This document shows, in pieces, positions 36,350 to 44,084 of a stretch of DNA of 64,000 nucleotides. Source of the DNA: Poindextera sp963706385 (GTDB taxonomy: Bacteria > Pseudomonadota > Alphaproteobacteria > Caulobacterales > Caulobacteraceae). Position numbers and translations under genes: made by a program. Location: positions 1,054,001 to 1,118,000 of the forward strand of contig OY970153.1 in NCBI GenBank assembly GCA_963706385.1, in the 5' to 3' direction. Under the pieces are notes generated by a model that saw only the letters and a list, made by a program, of their open reading frames with translations, had not been told where the DNA came from and searched no databases. Every line of letters starts with the position of its first letter. Positions within the stretch are counted from its first letter, which is position 1.

Positions 36350-36364
36350 TTAATCGGCGGTTAA
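36350..36364. promoter_or_regulatory. Perfect CtrA box upstream of ftsZ
   Basis: TTAA-TCGGCGG-TTAA is an exact match to TTAA-N7-TTAA, 94-108 bp upstream of the ftsZ ATG. In Caulobacter CtrA represses ftsZ in swarmer cells from a site at its promoter. Confidence 0.8.
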
Positions 36365-36375
36365 CTGCATACTGT

Positions 36376-36587
36376 GAGTCGGAGGCTAGTCGACCCGCGC
36401 GTGCGAAATTTCTCGATTCGAGAGCGGATAAGGCGAAATTGTGACGGGTTGACGCCTACCTTCGTTCCTTGTCGGATCGTCTGGCGCGAATCGACACGCG
36501 GATGATCGGCATCATCAGCCTGAATGTGGTGAATTCGAACCCGCGAGCTGGCAAATCGCCTTGACGCGATTGGTGCATCAACGATTC
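36376..36587. promoter_or_regulatory. Cluster of four GANTC (CcrM methylation) sites
   Basis: GAGTC at 36376, GATTC at 36415, GAATC at 36488 and GATTC at 36583, all in the ftsA-ftsZ gap. In Caulobacter, ftsZ transcription depends on CcrM methylation of GANTC sites in its promoter, read by GcrA. The cluster fits that control. Confidence 0.6.
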
Positions 36588-36652
36588 GGGCAGCGACCTC
36601 TACAGTATCACGAAAAGATAGACTGCATTTTACTCGCCCAGCGACTAAGCAG

Positions 36653-37987
36653 TCAGAGATTGTCGCGCAGCCAGGCGGCGGCGCGGCTGAGCGCGGTTTC
36701 GCGCCCGTTCCGCAGCTGGGTCTTGGGCTTTGCGCCCACCAGCGCGCGCAACGAGACCACCTCGCGCGGCCCAAAGGCGGCGCGCTGCAGAACCCCGGCG
36801 GCGGCGCAAAAGGCGGGGCCCGAGGCCGCGTCGGCCAAGTGCGGCACCCGGCGCGGACGGCCGAGCCGAACCGGACGGTCGAACACCCTCACGGCCACCT
36901 CGCGCACGCCGGCCAGTTGACTGGCGCCGCCGGTCAGCACGATCCCCGCGCCGAGGTCAAGCGGCGCGCCGGAGGCCTTCAGCCGCTCGCGCAGAAGCTC
37001 CAGGGTCTCTTCGACGCGCGGGGCGATAATGCCCTTCAACAGCGAGCGCGGAGCGATCACCGGACCCGCGCCGGGATCGTCGCCCCGGGGCGGCGCCTCG
37101 ATCATCTCGCGATCCTCGTTGGCCGAGGCGATGGCCGAGCCGTGCAGGGTCTTGATCCGCTCCGCCCCGGCGATCGAGGTGGACAGGCCGCGGGCGATGT
37201 CGGCCGTCACGTGGCCGCCGCCCACCGCCAGGCTGTCGACATGGACCAGCGCCCCGTCGGCGAACACCGCCACCGAGGTCGAGCCGCCGCCCATATCCAG
37301 GCAGATGCCGCCCAGGTCCATTTCGTCGTCTTCCAGCGCCGCCAGGGCCGAGACGAAAGGCGCGGCCACCACGCCCTGGAACTCCAGATGCGCGCGCTCG
37401 ACGCAGAAGCCGAGGGCCTGGAATACGCTCTCGTTGATCGAGACCACCACCAACTCAAGACCGAGCTGACGGCCGAACATCGAGCGAGGATCGCGCACGC
37501 CGCGCTGGCCATCCACCGACCAGGCGATAGGCAGCAGATGGATCGGCCGTCGGCCGGGGATACGCACCTTGGCCAGGGCGGCGGAAATGCCGCGATTGAG
37601 GTCGGCGTCGCCGATCGGTCGCGCGCCCAGCGAGACCTCGGAAGTGACCCGCTGGCTGGCGAGTTGGCCGCCGGAGGTGGTGACGGTTACGCCCTGGACG
37701 TTGACGGCGGCGACGGATTCGGCCCGCTCAACGGCCAGAGCGATGGCGTCGGTGGCCTCGTCCATGTTGATGATCGCGCCGCCGCGCACGCCGCGCGACT
37801 GCACATGGCCGACGCCGACGGTCTGCAAGGTGCGGGTCTCGCGGTTGATTCCGCCCGGCTTCATGATGAAGCAGGCAACCTTGGACGCGCCCAGATCCAG
37901 CGCCGCCACCACCGGCTGGCGCACGGACAGACCCTTCAATCCATCCCGCGCCTCGCGGCGATCCTCAAGTTTTGACATCACGCCCAA
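36653..37987 (-). CDS. ftsA: Cell division protein FtsA
   Basis: 444 residues, actin-like ATPase. Landmarks are VVAALDLGASKVACFI (phosphate 1), the 1C subdomain region with SLGARPIGDADLNRGISAALAKV, CLDMGGGSTSVAVFADG (phosphate 2), AVGGGHVTADIARGLST and IVLTGGASQLAGV (adenosine). The C-terminal SRAAAWLRDNL is the amphipathic membrane-targeting helix. It tethers FtsZ to the membrane. It follows ftsQ by 18 bp. Confidence 0.96.
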   Translation of the reverse strand: MGVMSKLEDRREARDGLKGLSVRQPVVAALDLGASKVACFIMKPGGINRETRTLQTVGVGHVQSRGVRGGAIINMDEATDAIALAVERAESVAAVNVQGVTVTTSGGQLASQRVTSEVSLGARPIGDADLNRGISAALAKVRIPGRRPIHLLPIAWSVDGQRGVRDPRSMFGRQLGLELVVVSINESVFQALGFCVERAHLEFQGVVAAPFVSALAALEDDEMDLGGICLDMGGGSTSVAVFADGALVHVDSLAVGGGHVTADIARGLSTSIAGAERIKTLHGSAIASANEDREMIEAPPRGDDPGAGPVIAPRSLLKGIIAPRVEETLELLRERLKASGAPLDLGAGIVLTGGASQLAGVREVAVRVFDRPVRLGRPRRVPHLADAASGPAFCAAAGVLQRAAFGPREVVSLRALVGAKPKTQLRNGRETALSRAAAWLRDNL

Positions 37988-38005
37988 TCCCCAACATCCC
38001 GCCCG

Positions 38006-38914
38006 TTATGCGCCGTTCGCCACCAACTGCCCCGGCGGAGCGGTCTGTCTTGGCCTAACCGCCACCAGTTCGGGATCACGCAGGTCGATGCGCTCGAAGC
38101 CGAGCTCGAGGATGCGTGACTTCTGGTCCAGTTGATCGAGTTGGATCAGGGCGGCGTCCTCGCCGCTCGCCGGGAGCTGGATCAGGCCGCCGTCCTTCAT
38201 CCGAAGGTCCCAGCGGCGGCCGTCGACCCGCACCAGGGCGTCCAGGCGCTGCATCACCAGCGGATGGGCGCGCACCACTGGCAGGATTCTTGGGGCGGCT
38301 TGGTCGGCGCCGTCGCCCACCACCAGCGGCAGGTTGGCGAAGCGGGCCGGATCGGCTTCGGGTATGGCGTGACCGGTGTTGTCGATGACCAGGGCTCGGC
38401 CGCCGTGTTCCCAAACCGCGAACGTCGGGCGCTGGGTCACCGCGATGACGATGGTGTCGGGCAAAAGCCGCACGACGCGCGCGCTCTTGACCCAGCCGAC
38501 CTGTTCGACCCGCCGGCGCAGAGCATCCAGGTCGACGTGCAGGATCGGCTCGTCGCGACGCACGCCGCAGGCGCGGGCGATGTCGGCCTGGGCGTCGGGG
38601 CTGGCCCCCTGGATGTTCAGATCGCGGACCCGAAGGCCTTGAGCGGTGAGCTGCTGATCGACGCCGGCCGCCATCGCCTGGGTGAAACGGCGCACGCGCG
38701 CGTCGCTAGCGACGACGGCCAGGCCGCCCAGCACGACGACAAGAGCCGCGATCGAGAGCGCGCTCAGCGGCGCGAGGCCGATCCGGCGGGTGGCCGCGAG
38801 TTTGGCGGGGGTGTAGGCCGGGCCCTTGCGGCGCTTGGCGGCGCCGGCCTTGGCCGAGGCTTGGGCTCGAGGCTGTGACGAGCTACGCGCAGCCTCCCGC
38901 ACCACCACGGCCAT
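38006..38914 (-). CDS. ftsQ: Cell division protein FtsQ
   Basis: 302 residues from ATG 38914, which has GGAGG six bases upstream. The ATG at 38920 overlaps that site and is unlikely. A cytoplasmic basic tail is followed by one helix (LSALSIAALVVVLGGLAVVA), a POTRA domain (LRVRDLNIQGASPDAQADIARACGV) and the FtsQ beta domain (VGWVKSARVVRLLPDTIVIAVTQRPTFAVWEHGGRALVIDNTG). It overlaps the ddl 3' end by 32 bp. FtsQ recruits FtsL/FtsB to the septum. Confidence 0.94.
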   Translation of the reverse strand: MAVVVREAARSSSQPRAQASAKAGAAKRRKGPAYTPAKLAATRRIGLAPLSALSIAALVVVLGGLAVVASDARVRRFTQAMAAGVDQQLTAQGLRVRDLNIQGASPDAQADIARACGVRRDEPILHVDLDALRRRVEQVGWVKSARVVRLLPDTIVIAVTQRPTFAVWEHGGRALVIDNTGHAIPEADPARFANLPLVVGDGADQAAPRILPVVRAHPLVMQRLDALVRVDGRRWDLRMKDGGLIQLPASGEDAALIQLDQLDQKSRILELGFERIDLRDPELVAVRPRQTAPPGQLVANGA

Positions 38915-39833
38915 ATGCATCCTCCACCATCCAGCACACCAACTCGTCGAACCCAACCCCGAGGTGGGCCGCCTGCTCCGGGACGAGCGAGGTGGGCGTC
39001 ATGCCGGGCTGGGTGTTGACCTCCAAAAGGACCAGAATGTCGTTAACGTCGTCATAACGAAGGTCGGATCGCGTAACGCCCCGGCAACCAAGAGCGGCAT
39101 GGGCGCGCTCGGCCATGCGCAGCGCTTTTTCGGCGATCACGTCCGGCAAGGGGGCGGGCACGACATGGCGCGAGCCGCCTTCCGCGTATTTAGCCTCGTA
39201 GTCATAGAACCCGGTGGACGGCAGGATCTCGGTCACCGCCAGGGCGCGGCCGTCCATCACCGCCACCGCCAGCTCCTTGCCGGCGATATAGGGTTCGATC
39301 ATCACCTGCTCGCCGAAGGTCCAGCTTGGGGAAGCCAGCGCCTGGGGCGGGCCGTTGGCGCCCTCGAACACCAGGAACACCCCGACCGAGGAGCCCTCGG
39401 CATTGGGCTTGACCACATAGGGCGGGGCCATGACGTGGCCGCGGGCCGCCTCGAAGCGGTCGAACAGCCCGCCGCCGGGCACGATCACCCCCGCCGCCGC
39501 CAGCACCGCCTTGGCCTTGGCCTTATCCATCGCCAAAGCCGAGGCCAGCACCCCGCTGTGGGTGTAGGGCAGGCCCAGCGTCTCCAGAACGCCCTGGACG
39601 CAGCCGTCTTCGCCCCATTCGCCGTGCAGGGCGTTGAACACCACGTCCGGCAAGGCGGCGGACAGGACCTGGGCGAGGTCGCGGCCGGCGTCGATCCGAC
39701 TGACCCGCGCGCCCGACCGCTCCAACGCCTCGGCGCAGGCCCGCCCCGAGACCAGCGAGACCTCCCGCTCGGACGACAGGCCGCCCATCAGGACGGCCAC
39801 ATGCTGGCCGGACAGCCTTCCGCTCATGAACAT
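38883..39833 (-). CDS. ddl: D-alanine--D-alanine ligase
   Basis: 316 residues, ATP-grasp. Landmarks are VLMGGLSSEREVSLVSG, FNALHGEWGEDGCVQGVLE, the YVVKPNAEGSSVGVF loop, and VLLEVNTQPGMTPTSLVP (Mg ligands Glu and Asn). It makes the D-Ala-D-Ala used by MurF. Either of two ATGs (39833 or 39827) may start it. It is coupled to ftsQ by overlap. Confidence 0.96.
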   Translation of the reverse strand: MFMSGRLSGQHVAVLMGGLSSEREVSLVSGRACAEALERSGARVSRIDAGRDLAQVLSAALPDVVFNALHGEWGEDGCVQGVLETLGLPYTHSGVLASALAMDKAKAKAVLAAAGVIVPGGGLFDRFEAARGHVMAPPYVVKPNAEGSSVGVFLVFEGANGPPQALASPSWTFGEQVMIEPYIAGKELAVAVMDGRALAVTEILPSTGFYDYEAKYAEGGSRHVVPAPLPDVIAEKALRMAERAHAALGCRGVTRSDLRYDDVNDILVLLEVNTQPGMTPTSLVPEQAAHLGVGFDELVCWMVEDAYGRGGAGGCA

Positions 39834-39900
39834 ACAACTCCATGGAAGCCCGTAACCGCTTGTCGCCCAATCCAGCGGACCTGTTAAGTCTCTGTGATCC

Positions 39901-41301
39901 TCAGGGCTTGGTCGAGGCGCTAACCGGAACCAGCGGCCGGAAGCTGACCTCCGAGTTCCCGACGATGGTCAGGAAGGCGGCCCAGGCGGCGACGTTCTGG
40001 TTGAGCTGCGCCGGATCGACCTTGTCCAGGGTGTCCTCGGCCGAGTGGTGCCAGTCGAAATAACGGCTGGCGTCCTGGTGGAACACCACCTGCGGCGCGC
40101 CGGCGGCGACGAGGCCGCGGATGTCGCTGCCGCCGAACCGGGCCGGCTCGGGCGAGACGTAGATCTTCAGGACCGCCAGGCTGGCGGCCAGGGTTTGCAT
40201 TTCCGGCAGGCTGGTCGCCCCCGCGGGCAGTTGCACGCTCCATACGTCGTCCGCGCCCTCGTCGATCTCGCCGATCGCCACGATGTTTGCGACCTCGGCG
40301 AGGTGGGCGGCGGTGAAGGCGGCGTTGGCGAAGTCCATCTCCTCGGCGCCGAACATCGCCACCCGCAGGGTGCGCCTCGGCGGATGGGGCGCGGCGCCGG
40401 CGATGCGGGTGGCGGCCACGGCGATGGCGATTCCAGCCCCATCGTCGATCGAGCCCGTGCCCGGGTCCCAGGAATCAAGGTGACCGCCGAGCAGGATGAC
40501 CTGCTCGGGATGGGTGGTCCCGGGGATCTCGCCCACCACGGTCCAGCCGGTGGCCGGCGCGCTGGAGGAGGCGAGCTTCAGCCGGATGCGTATCCGTGCG
40601 CCGCGCTCGGCCAGCCGCTCGATCAATTGGGCGTCGACCACCGACAGCGCCGCGGCCGGAATCCTCGGCGCATCGCTCGCATAGTTCAGCGCGCCAGTGT
40701 GCGGCTCGCGGCTGACGCCGGTGGCGAGCGAGCGGACCAGATAGGCGATCGCCCCGCGCTTGGCCGCCTCGCTGGGCCCGTTGCGGCGCAACGGATTGGC
40801 CGCGCCGTAACCCGAGCCCTCCTGGGTGCGGGCCATGCCCTGGGTGACCACGGCGATCTTGCCGCTCAGCGAGCCGGGCGCGGCGGCCAGGAGGTCGGCG
40901 TAGCTTTTGAACACCACCGCCTCGCCCTCCACGCCCTCGGGCGGGGTCGCGACCGAGCCGCCCAGGCCGATGATCGCGAGGTTTTCCGCATAAGGCGCGG
41001 TCAGGACGGCGGATTCGGGTCCGCGCGACCAGGCGGTGATCGGAAACGGCTCGACATGCACGTTGGAGAAGCCCAGCGCCTTCAGCCTAGCCACGCCCCA
41101 GTCGCGGGCCCGCGCCGCGGCCTCGGACCCGGCGAGTCTTGGCCCGACGTCGGTGGAGATCGATTCCACCAGCTGATAGGCGGTCGGATCGGACAGCGCC
41201 GCATCGCGCGCGGCGTCGGCCGCCGCCCGCAGCGGATCGGCCGCCCAGGCCGGCGGAGCGCTCAGGGCCACGGCGGCGGCCAGCACGGCAAGCTTCAGCA
41301 T
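39901..41301 (-). CDS. Secreted M28-family zinc aminopeptidase
   Basis: 466 residues from ATG 41301, which opens a clear Sec signal (MLKLAVLAAAVALSAPPAWAAD). A protease-associated insert is at about 115-240. The catalytic core has ILLGGHLDSWDPGTGSIDDGAGIAIAVAA (His, Asp), FGAEEMDFANAAF (Glu-Glu), IGEIDEGADDVWSVQ and FDWHHSAEDTLDKVDPAQL (His). The product should be periplasmic or extracellular. Its place between ddl and sir2 inside the dcw cluster is unusual. It lies 10 bp past the sirtuin stop, so the two may be co-transcribed. Confidence 0.9.
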   Translation of the reverse strand: MLKLAVLAAAVALSAPPAWAADPLRAAADAARDAALSDPTAYQLVESISTDVGPRLAGSEAAARARDWGVARLKALGFSNVHVEPFPITAWSRGPESAVLTAPYAENLAIIGLGGSVATPPEGVEGEAVVFKSYADLLAAAPGSLSGKIAVVTQGMARTQEGSGYGAANPLRRNGPSEAAKRGAIAYLVRSLATGVSREPHTGALNYASDAPRIPAAALSVVDAQLIERLAERGARIRIRLKLASSSAPATGWTVVGEIPGTTHPEQVILLGGHLDSWDPGTGSIDDGAGIAIAVAATRIAGAAPHPPRRTLRVAMFGAEEMDFANAAFTAAHLAEVANIVAIGEIDEGADDVWSVQLPAGATSLPEMQTLAASLAVLKIYVSPEPARFGGSDIRGLVAAGAPQVVFHQDASRYFDWHHSAEDTLDKVDPAQLNQNVAAWAAFLTIVGNSEVSFRPLVPVSASTKP

Positions 41302-41311
41302 CGTCGCTCCA

Positions 41312-42058
41312 TCAGTGCATCGGGACCACATCGGCCATCACCGGGCCGATCTCGTCGTGCAGAACCATGTCCGCCACGCCGTCCTGCTCGGTCGGCTCGC
41401 GGTTGACGATCGCCAAGCGCGCGCCGGCCTGTTTAGCCATCAGGGGAAAGCCCGCCGCCGGATAGACCACCAGCGAGGAGCCGAGCACCAGGAACAGGTC
41501 GCAGGCCAGGGTTTCCTCCTCGGCGCGCAGCATCGGGCCTTCCGGCATCGACTGGCCGAACGAGATGGTCGCCGACTTCACGATGGACCCGCAGGCGCGG
41601 CACGAGGGAATCTCCCCCCGCTCGACGAACGCCGGGCGCAGCTCGTCGAATTCATGCCGCAGGCCGCACTCCAGACAGGTCGCATAGCTGGCGTTGCCGT
41701 GCAGCTCGATCACCTGCTCCGCCGGCACGCCCGAGTCCTGGTGCAGGTTGTCGACGTTCTGGGTGATCACGGACGAGGCCTTGCCCTGGGCGACGAGCCG
41801 CGCGACGGCGAAGTGGCCGGCGTTGGGCGCGCGCCCGGTCCAGCCGGCCGAGCCGGCGAAGACCCGGGTCCAGGCCTCGCGGCGCTTGTCCTCGCGGGCG
41901 ACGAAGTCCTGAAAATAGATCGGCGACATCTTGCTCCACACCCCGCCGGGGCTGCGGAAGTCGGGGATGCCGGACTCGGTCGAGATGCCGGCGCCGGTGA
42001 ACACCACGATCCGGCGGGCGTCGCGGATCATCTCGGCGAGGCGGGCGCGGGGCGTCAT
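41312..42058 (-). CDS. Sir2-family NAD-dependent protein deacylase
   Basis: 248 residues from ATG 42058 (MTPRARLAEMIRDARRIVVFTGAGISTESGIPDFRSPGG). Other sirtuin motifs are SSVITQNVDNLHQDSGV, IELHGNAS (catalytic His), a CxxC...CxxC zinc site (CLEC and CRAC), VKSATISFGQSMP and DLFLVLGSSLVVYPAA. It removes acyl groups from lysine using NAD. The open frame upstream of 42058 is repeat DNA and not coding. Confidence 0.93.
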   Translation of the reverse strand: MTPRARLAEMIRDARRIVVFTGAGISTESGIPDFRSPGGVWSKMSPIYFQDFVAREDKRREAWTRVFAGSAGWTGRAPNAGHFAVARLVAQGKASSVITQNVDNLHQDSGVPAEQVIELHGNASYATCLECGLRHEFDELRPAFVERGEIPSCRACGSIVKSATISFGQSMPEGPMLRAEEETLACDLFLVLGSSLVVYPAAGFPLMAKQAGARLAIVNREPTEQDGVADMVLHDEIGPVMADVVPMH

Positions 42059-42127
42059 CGGCGCGGGCTCCTTGATTGCGCGGCGACAGCTTGCCGCGCG
42101 CGCGGCGTTCGCGCCACCGCAGAATCG

Positions 42128-42190
42128 CCTTCTCCCCTTGCGGGAGAAGGAGAGGCCCATGGCGCAGCCATGGGAGGATGAGGGGTCGCG
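42128..42190. repeat. Family B palindromic repeat, extra direct copy
   Basis: CCTTCTCCCCTTGCGGGAG hairpin, then AGGCCCATGG and CCATGGG as a second small stem, then AGGATGAGGGGTCGCG. It is a direct copy of the left arm at 42197-42261, only six bases away, with a different second stem (ATGG rather than CGCCGC). It lies between sir2 and the DUF559 element. Confidence 0.85.
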
Positions 42191-42196
42191 CGGAGT

Positions 42197-42703
42197 CCCC
42201 TTCTCCCCTTGCGGGAGAAGGAGGGGCCCGCCGCGCAGCGGTGGGAGGATGAGGGGTCGCGCTAACCCCTGCCCGACGCCCGCAAGATCGTCTCGGCCAC
42301 CGCGCCCGGATCTTCCAGAACGTCTCCATTCCAGAATCTCATGACCTGGAACCCCTGATCCCGGAACCACGCGTCCCGCCTCTCATCATAGGCGCTGTCG
42401 GCATGCTGGCCGCCGTCGCATTCGACGATCATCCTCGGATAGAAACAGGCGAAATCGGCGATATAGGCGCCCAGCGGGACCTGCCGCCTGAACTTCAGCC
42501 CGCCGAGCCGGCCACCCCTGAGCCGGCCCCAAAGCCTGCGCTCGACCTCGGTCGGCTCGTGGCGCATGGCGCGGGCGCGCTCGCGAAGGTCACCTCGATC
42601 AGCCATGGACGATAGGAGTGGCATGACGCAGACGCCGGCGCGACCCCTCATCTTCCCACCGCTACGCGGCGGGCCCCTCCTTCTCCCGCAAGGGGAGAAG
42701 GGG
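42197..42703. mobile_element. DUF559 nuclease gene bounded by 65-bp inverted repeats
   Basis: Left arm 42197-42261 and right arm 42639-42703 are reverse complements with two mismatches over 65 bp. Each arm has two stems: CTTCTCCC/GGGAGAAG, and a GCCCGCCGC/GCGGTGGG type stem. Each ends in ATGAGGGGTCGCG on the inner side. The DUF559 gene fills the interior, its stop codon starting directly after the left arm. The whole unit of 507 bp looks like a discrete element set inside the dcw cluster. No transposase is present and no target duplication was identified by eye. Confidence 0.65.
42262..42606 (-). CDS. DUF559 endonuclease-domain protein
   Basis: 114 residues from ATG 42606 (MADRGDLRERARAMRHEPTEVERRLWGRLRGGRL). 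The DUF559 core is FRRQVPLGAYIADFACFYPRMIVECDGGQH, in which the Asp of ADF and the E-x-D of VECD form the PD-(D/E)XK/Vsr-like nuclease site. It ends with YDERRDAWFRDQGFQVMRFWNGDVL. Substrate and role of this family are unknown. The frame is also open to 42651, but that part overlaps the repeat arm and has no ribosome site. It is framed by the inverted repeats of the 42197-42703 element. Confidence 0.85.
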   Translation of the reverse strand: MADRGDLRERARAMRHEPTEVERRLWGRLRGGRLGGLKFRRQVPLGAYIADFACFYPRMIVECDGGQHADSAYDERRDAWFRDQGFQVMRFWNGDVLEDPGAVAETILRASGRG

Positions 42704-42787
42704 AAGATATCGCGCCATGTGATTGTTCCATCTCCAGGTCCGCTTTTCGGCAGCCGGTAGACGGGGAAGTGCGACCCTAAGCGGTCC

Positions 42788-43078
42788 TTAGGAACACCCG
42801 TCCACGAGAACGAGTTTGCTCGTCGTCGTCTTATGACGAACGCGGAAGAGGTCCTGACAATCCGGATCGCTCAGAAATGCCTCTGCATTTTCTCGTGCCG
42901 GGAACTCGATCACGACCATCCGCTCCGGACTCCAGTCGCCCTCCATTGTGGTCGGCTGAACGCCCTGAACGATGTATCTTCCTGAGTGTTTCTCGATGAA
43001 CGCCGGGATACCCGCGATGTACGGTCCGAAGCCCGCGAAATCATGAATAGTCAGGTCAAGAACGAGGTAGGCTTTCAT
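42788..43078 (-). CDS. DUF1330-type small protein
   Basis: 96 residues from ATG 43078. The pattern MKAYLVLDLTIHDFAGFGPYIAGIPAFIEKHSGRYIVQGVQPTTMEGDWSPERMVVIEFPARENAEAFLSDPDCQDL is the dimeric ferredoxin-like fold of DUF1330, with AYLV, HSGRY and ERMVVIEFP all typical. The biochemical role is unknown. Its base composition is less GC-rich than its neighbours, and it sits between murB and the DUF559 element, so it may be a late arrival in the cluster. Confidence 0.75.
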   Translation of the reverse strand: MKAYLVLDLTIHDFAGFGPYIAGIPAFIEKHSGRYIVQGVQPTTMEGDWSPERMVVIEFPARENAEAFLSDPDCQDLFRVRHKTTTSKLVLVDGCS

Positions 43079-43178
43079 TTTTCCGAGGCTCCAATTTTCG
43101 CAGATGTTCAGAGCCGCAATGTCTCGTGTCCACCCACTCACGAACTTCGCGACGTCCGCCTCCGGCCCTGGTTGCGCC

Positions 43179-44084
43179 CTACCCTCCCGGCCGGCCGATG
43201 CGCTTGATCTCCCACTCCAGATCGACCCCGAACCTCGCCTTGACCTCGGCGCGGGCGGCTTCGCCCAATCCCTCCAGGTCGGCGGCGGTGGCGGCGGCGG
43301 CGTTGATCAGGAAGTTGGCGTGCTGCTCGGAGAACAGCGCCCCGCCGAACGGCCGGCCGCGCCAGCCGGCGGCGTCCACCAATCGCCAGGCTGAATCGCC
43401 GGGCGGGTTCTTGAACGTCGAGCCGCCGGTCTTCTCGCGGATCGGCTGGGCGGCTTCGCGGCGGGTGGTGATCGCCTGCATCCGCGCCTCGATCGCCGCG
43501 GGATCGTCGGGCCGACCCTGATAGAGGGCGCCGGTGAAGATCATCCCGCCCGCGGCGGCGCGCGACTTGCGATAGACAAAATCCATCTCGGCGTTGGACA
43601 GGCTCACACGCCGGCCGTCGCGGGCGAGCCCATAGGCCTCGACCAGCACGTCCTTGGTCTCCGCGCCATAGCAGCCGGCGTTCATCGCCAGGGCGCCGCC
43701 GACGGTTCCCGGCACGCCGCGATAGAACTCCAGGCCCGCGATCCCCGCCTTGGCCGCCTCGCGCGCCAGCGCCGCGTCCAGCGCCGCCGCGCCGGCGAAG
43801 ATGCGGCTTTCGCCGCGCGGCTCGATCAGGGCGAAGCCGCGGCCGAGCCGGACCACCACCCCCTCGACCCCGCCGTCGCGCACCAGAAGGTTCGAGCCGA
43901 CCCCGATCGGGGTGACCGGCACGGCCGGGTCCAGGGCCTTAAGGAAATCCGCCAGATCGTCCTCGTCTTGCGGCAGGAACAGGACATCCGCCGGCCCGCC
44001 GACCCGAAGCCAGGTGAAGGGCGCCAAGGGCTCGTCGAACATCAGCTTGCCCCGCGCCGCGGGCAGGCGCTGGCGCCAGCTCAT
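43179..44084 (-). CDS. murB: UDP-N-acetylenolpyruvoylglucosamine reductase MurB
   Basis: 301 residues, type II MurB. FAD-site segments are TWLRVGGPADVLFLPQ, GVGSNLLVRDGGVEGVVVRLG and GVPGTVGGALAMNAGCYG. Substrate and catalytic parts are FVYRKSR and the GSTFKNP Ser loop, and the C-terminal Glu is in LFSEQHANFLIN. It reduces the enolpyruvyl group to make UDP-MurNAc. It overlaps murC by four bases. Confidence 0.97.
   Translation of the reverse strand: MSWRQRLPAARGKLMFDEPLAPFTWLRVGGPADVLFLPQDEDDLADFLKALDPAVPVTPIGVGSNLLVRDGGVEGVVVRLGRGFALIEPRGESRIFAGAAALDAALAREAAKAGIAGLEFYRGVPGTVGGALAMNAGCYGAETKDVLVEAYGLARDGRRVSLSNAEMDFVYRKSRAAAGGMIFTGALYQGRPDDPAAIEARMQAITTRREAAQPIREKTGGSTFKNPPGDSAWRLVDAAGWRGRPFGGALFSEQHANFLINAAAATAADLEGLGEAARAEVKARFGVDLEWEIKRIGRPGG

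Larger units (their letters stand above)
36257..36652. other. ftsA-ftsZ intergenic region (396 bp) carrying regulatory sites
   Basis: No open frame with gene-like codon use is present. The gap contains the CtrA box at 36350-36364 and GANTC sites at 36376, 36415, 36488 and 36583. It is AT-richer than its surroundings, as expected for a promoter region. Confidence 0.75.

Noticed and set aside
42128..42261. Possible CRISPR-like direct repeat
   Set aside because: There are only two copies with a six-base gap, each a double hairpin. There is no spacer array and no cas gene.
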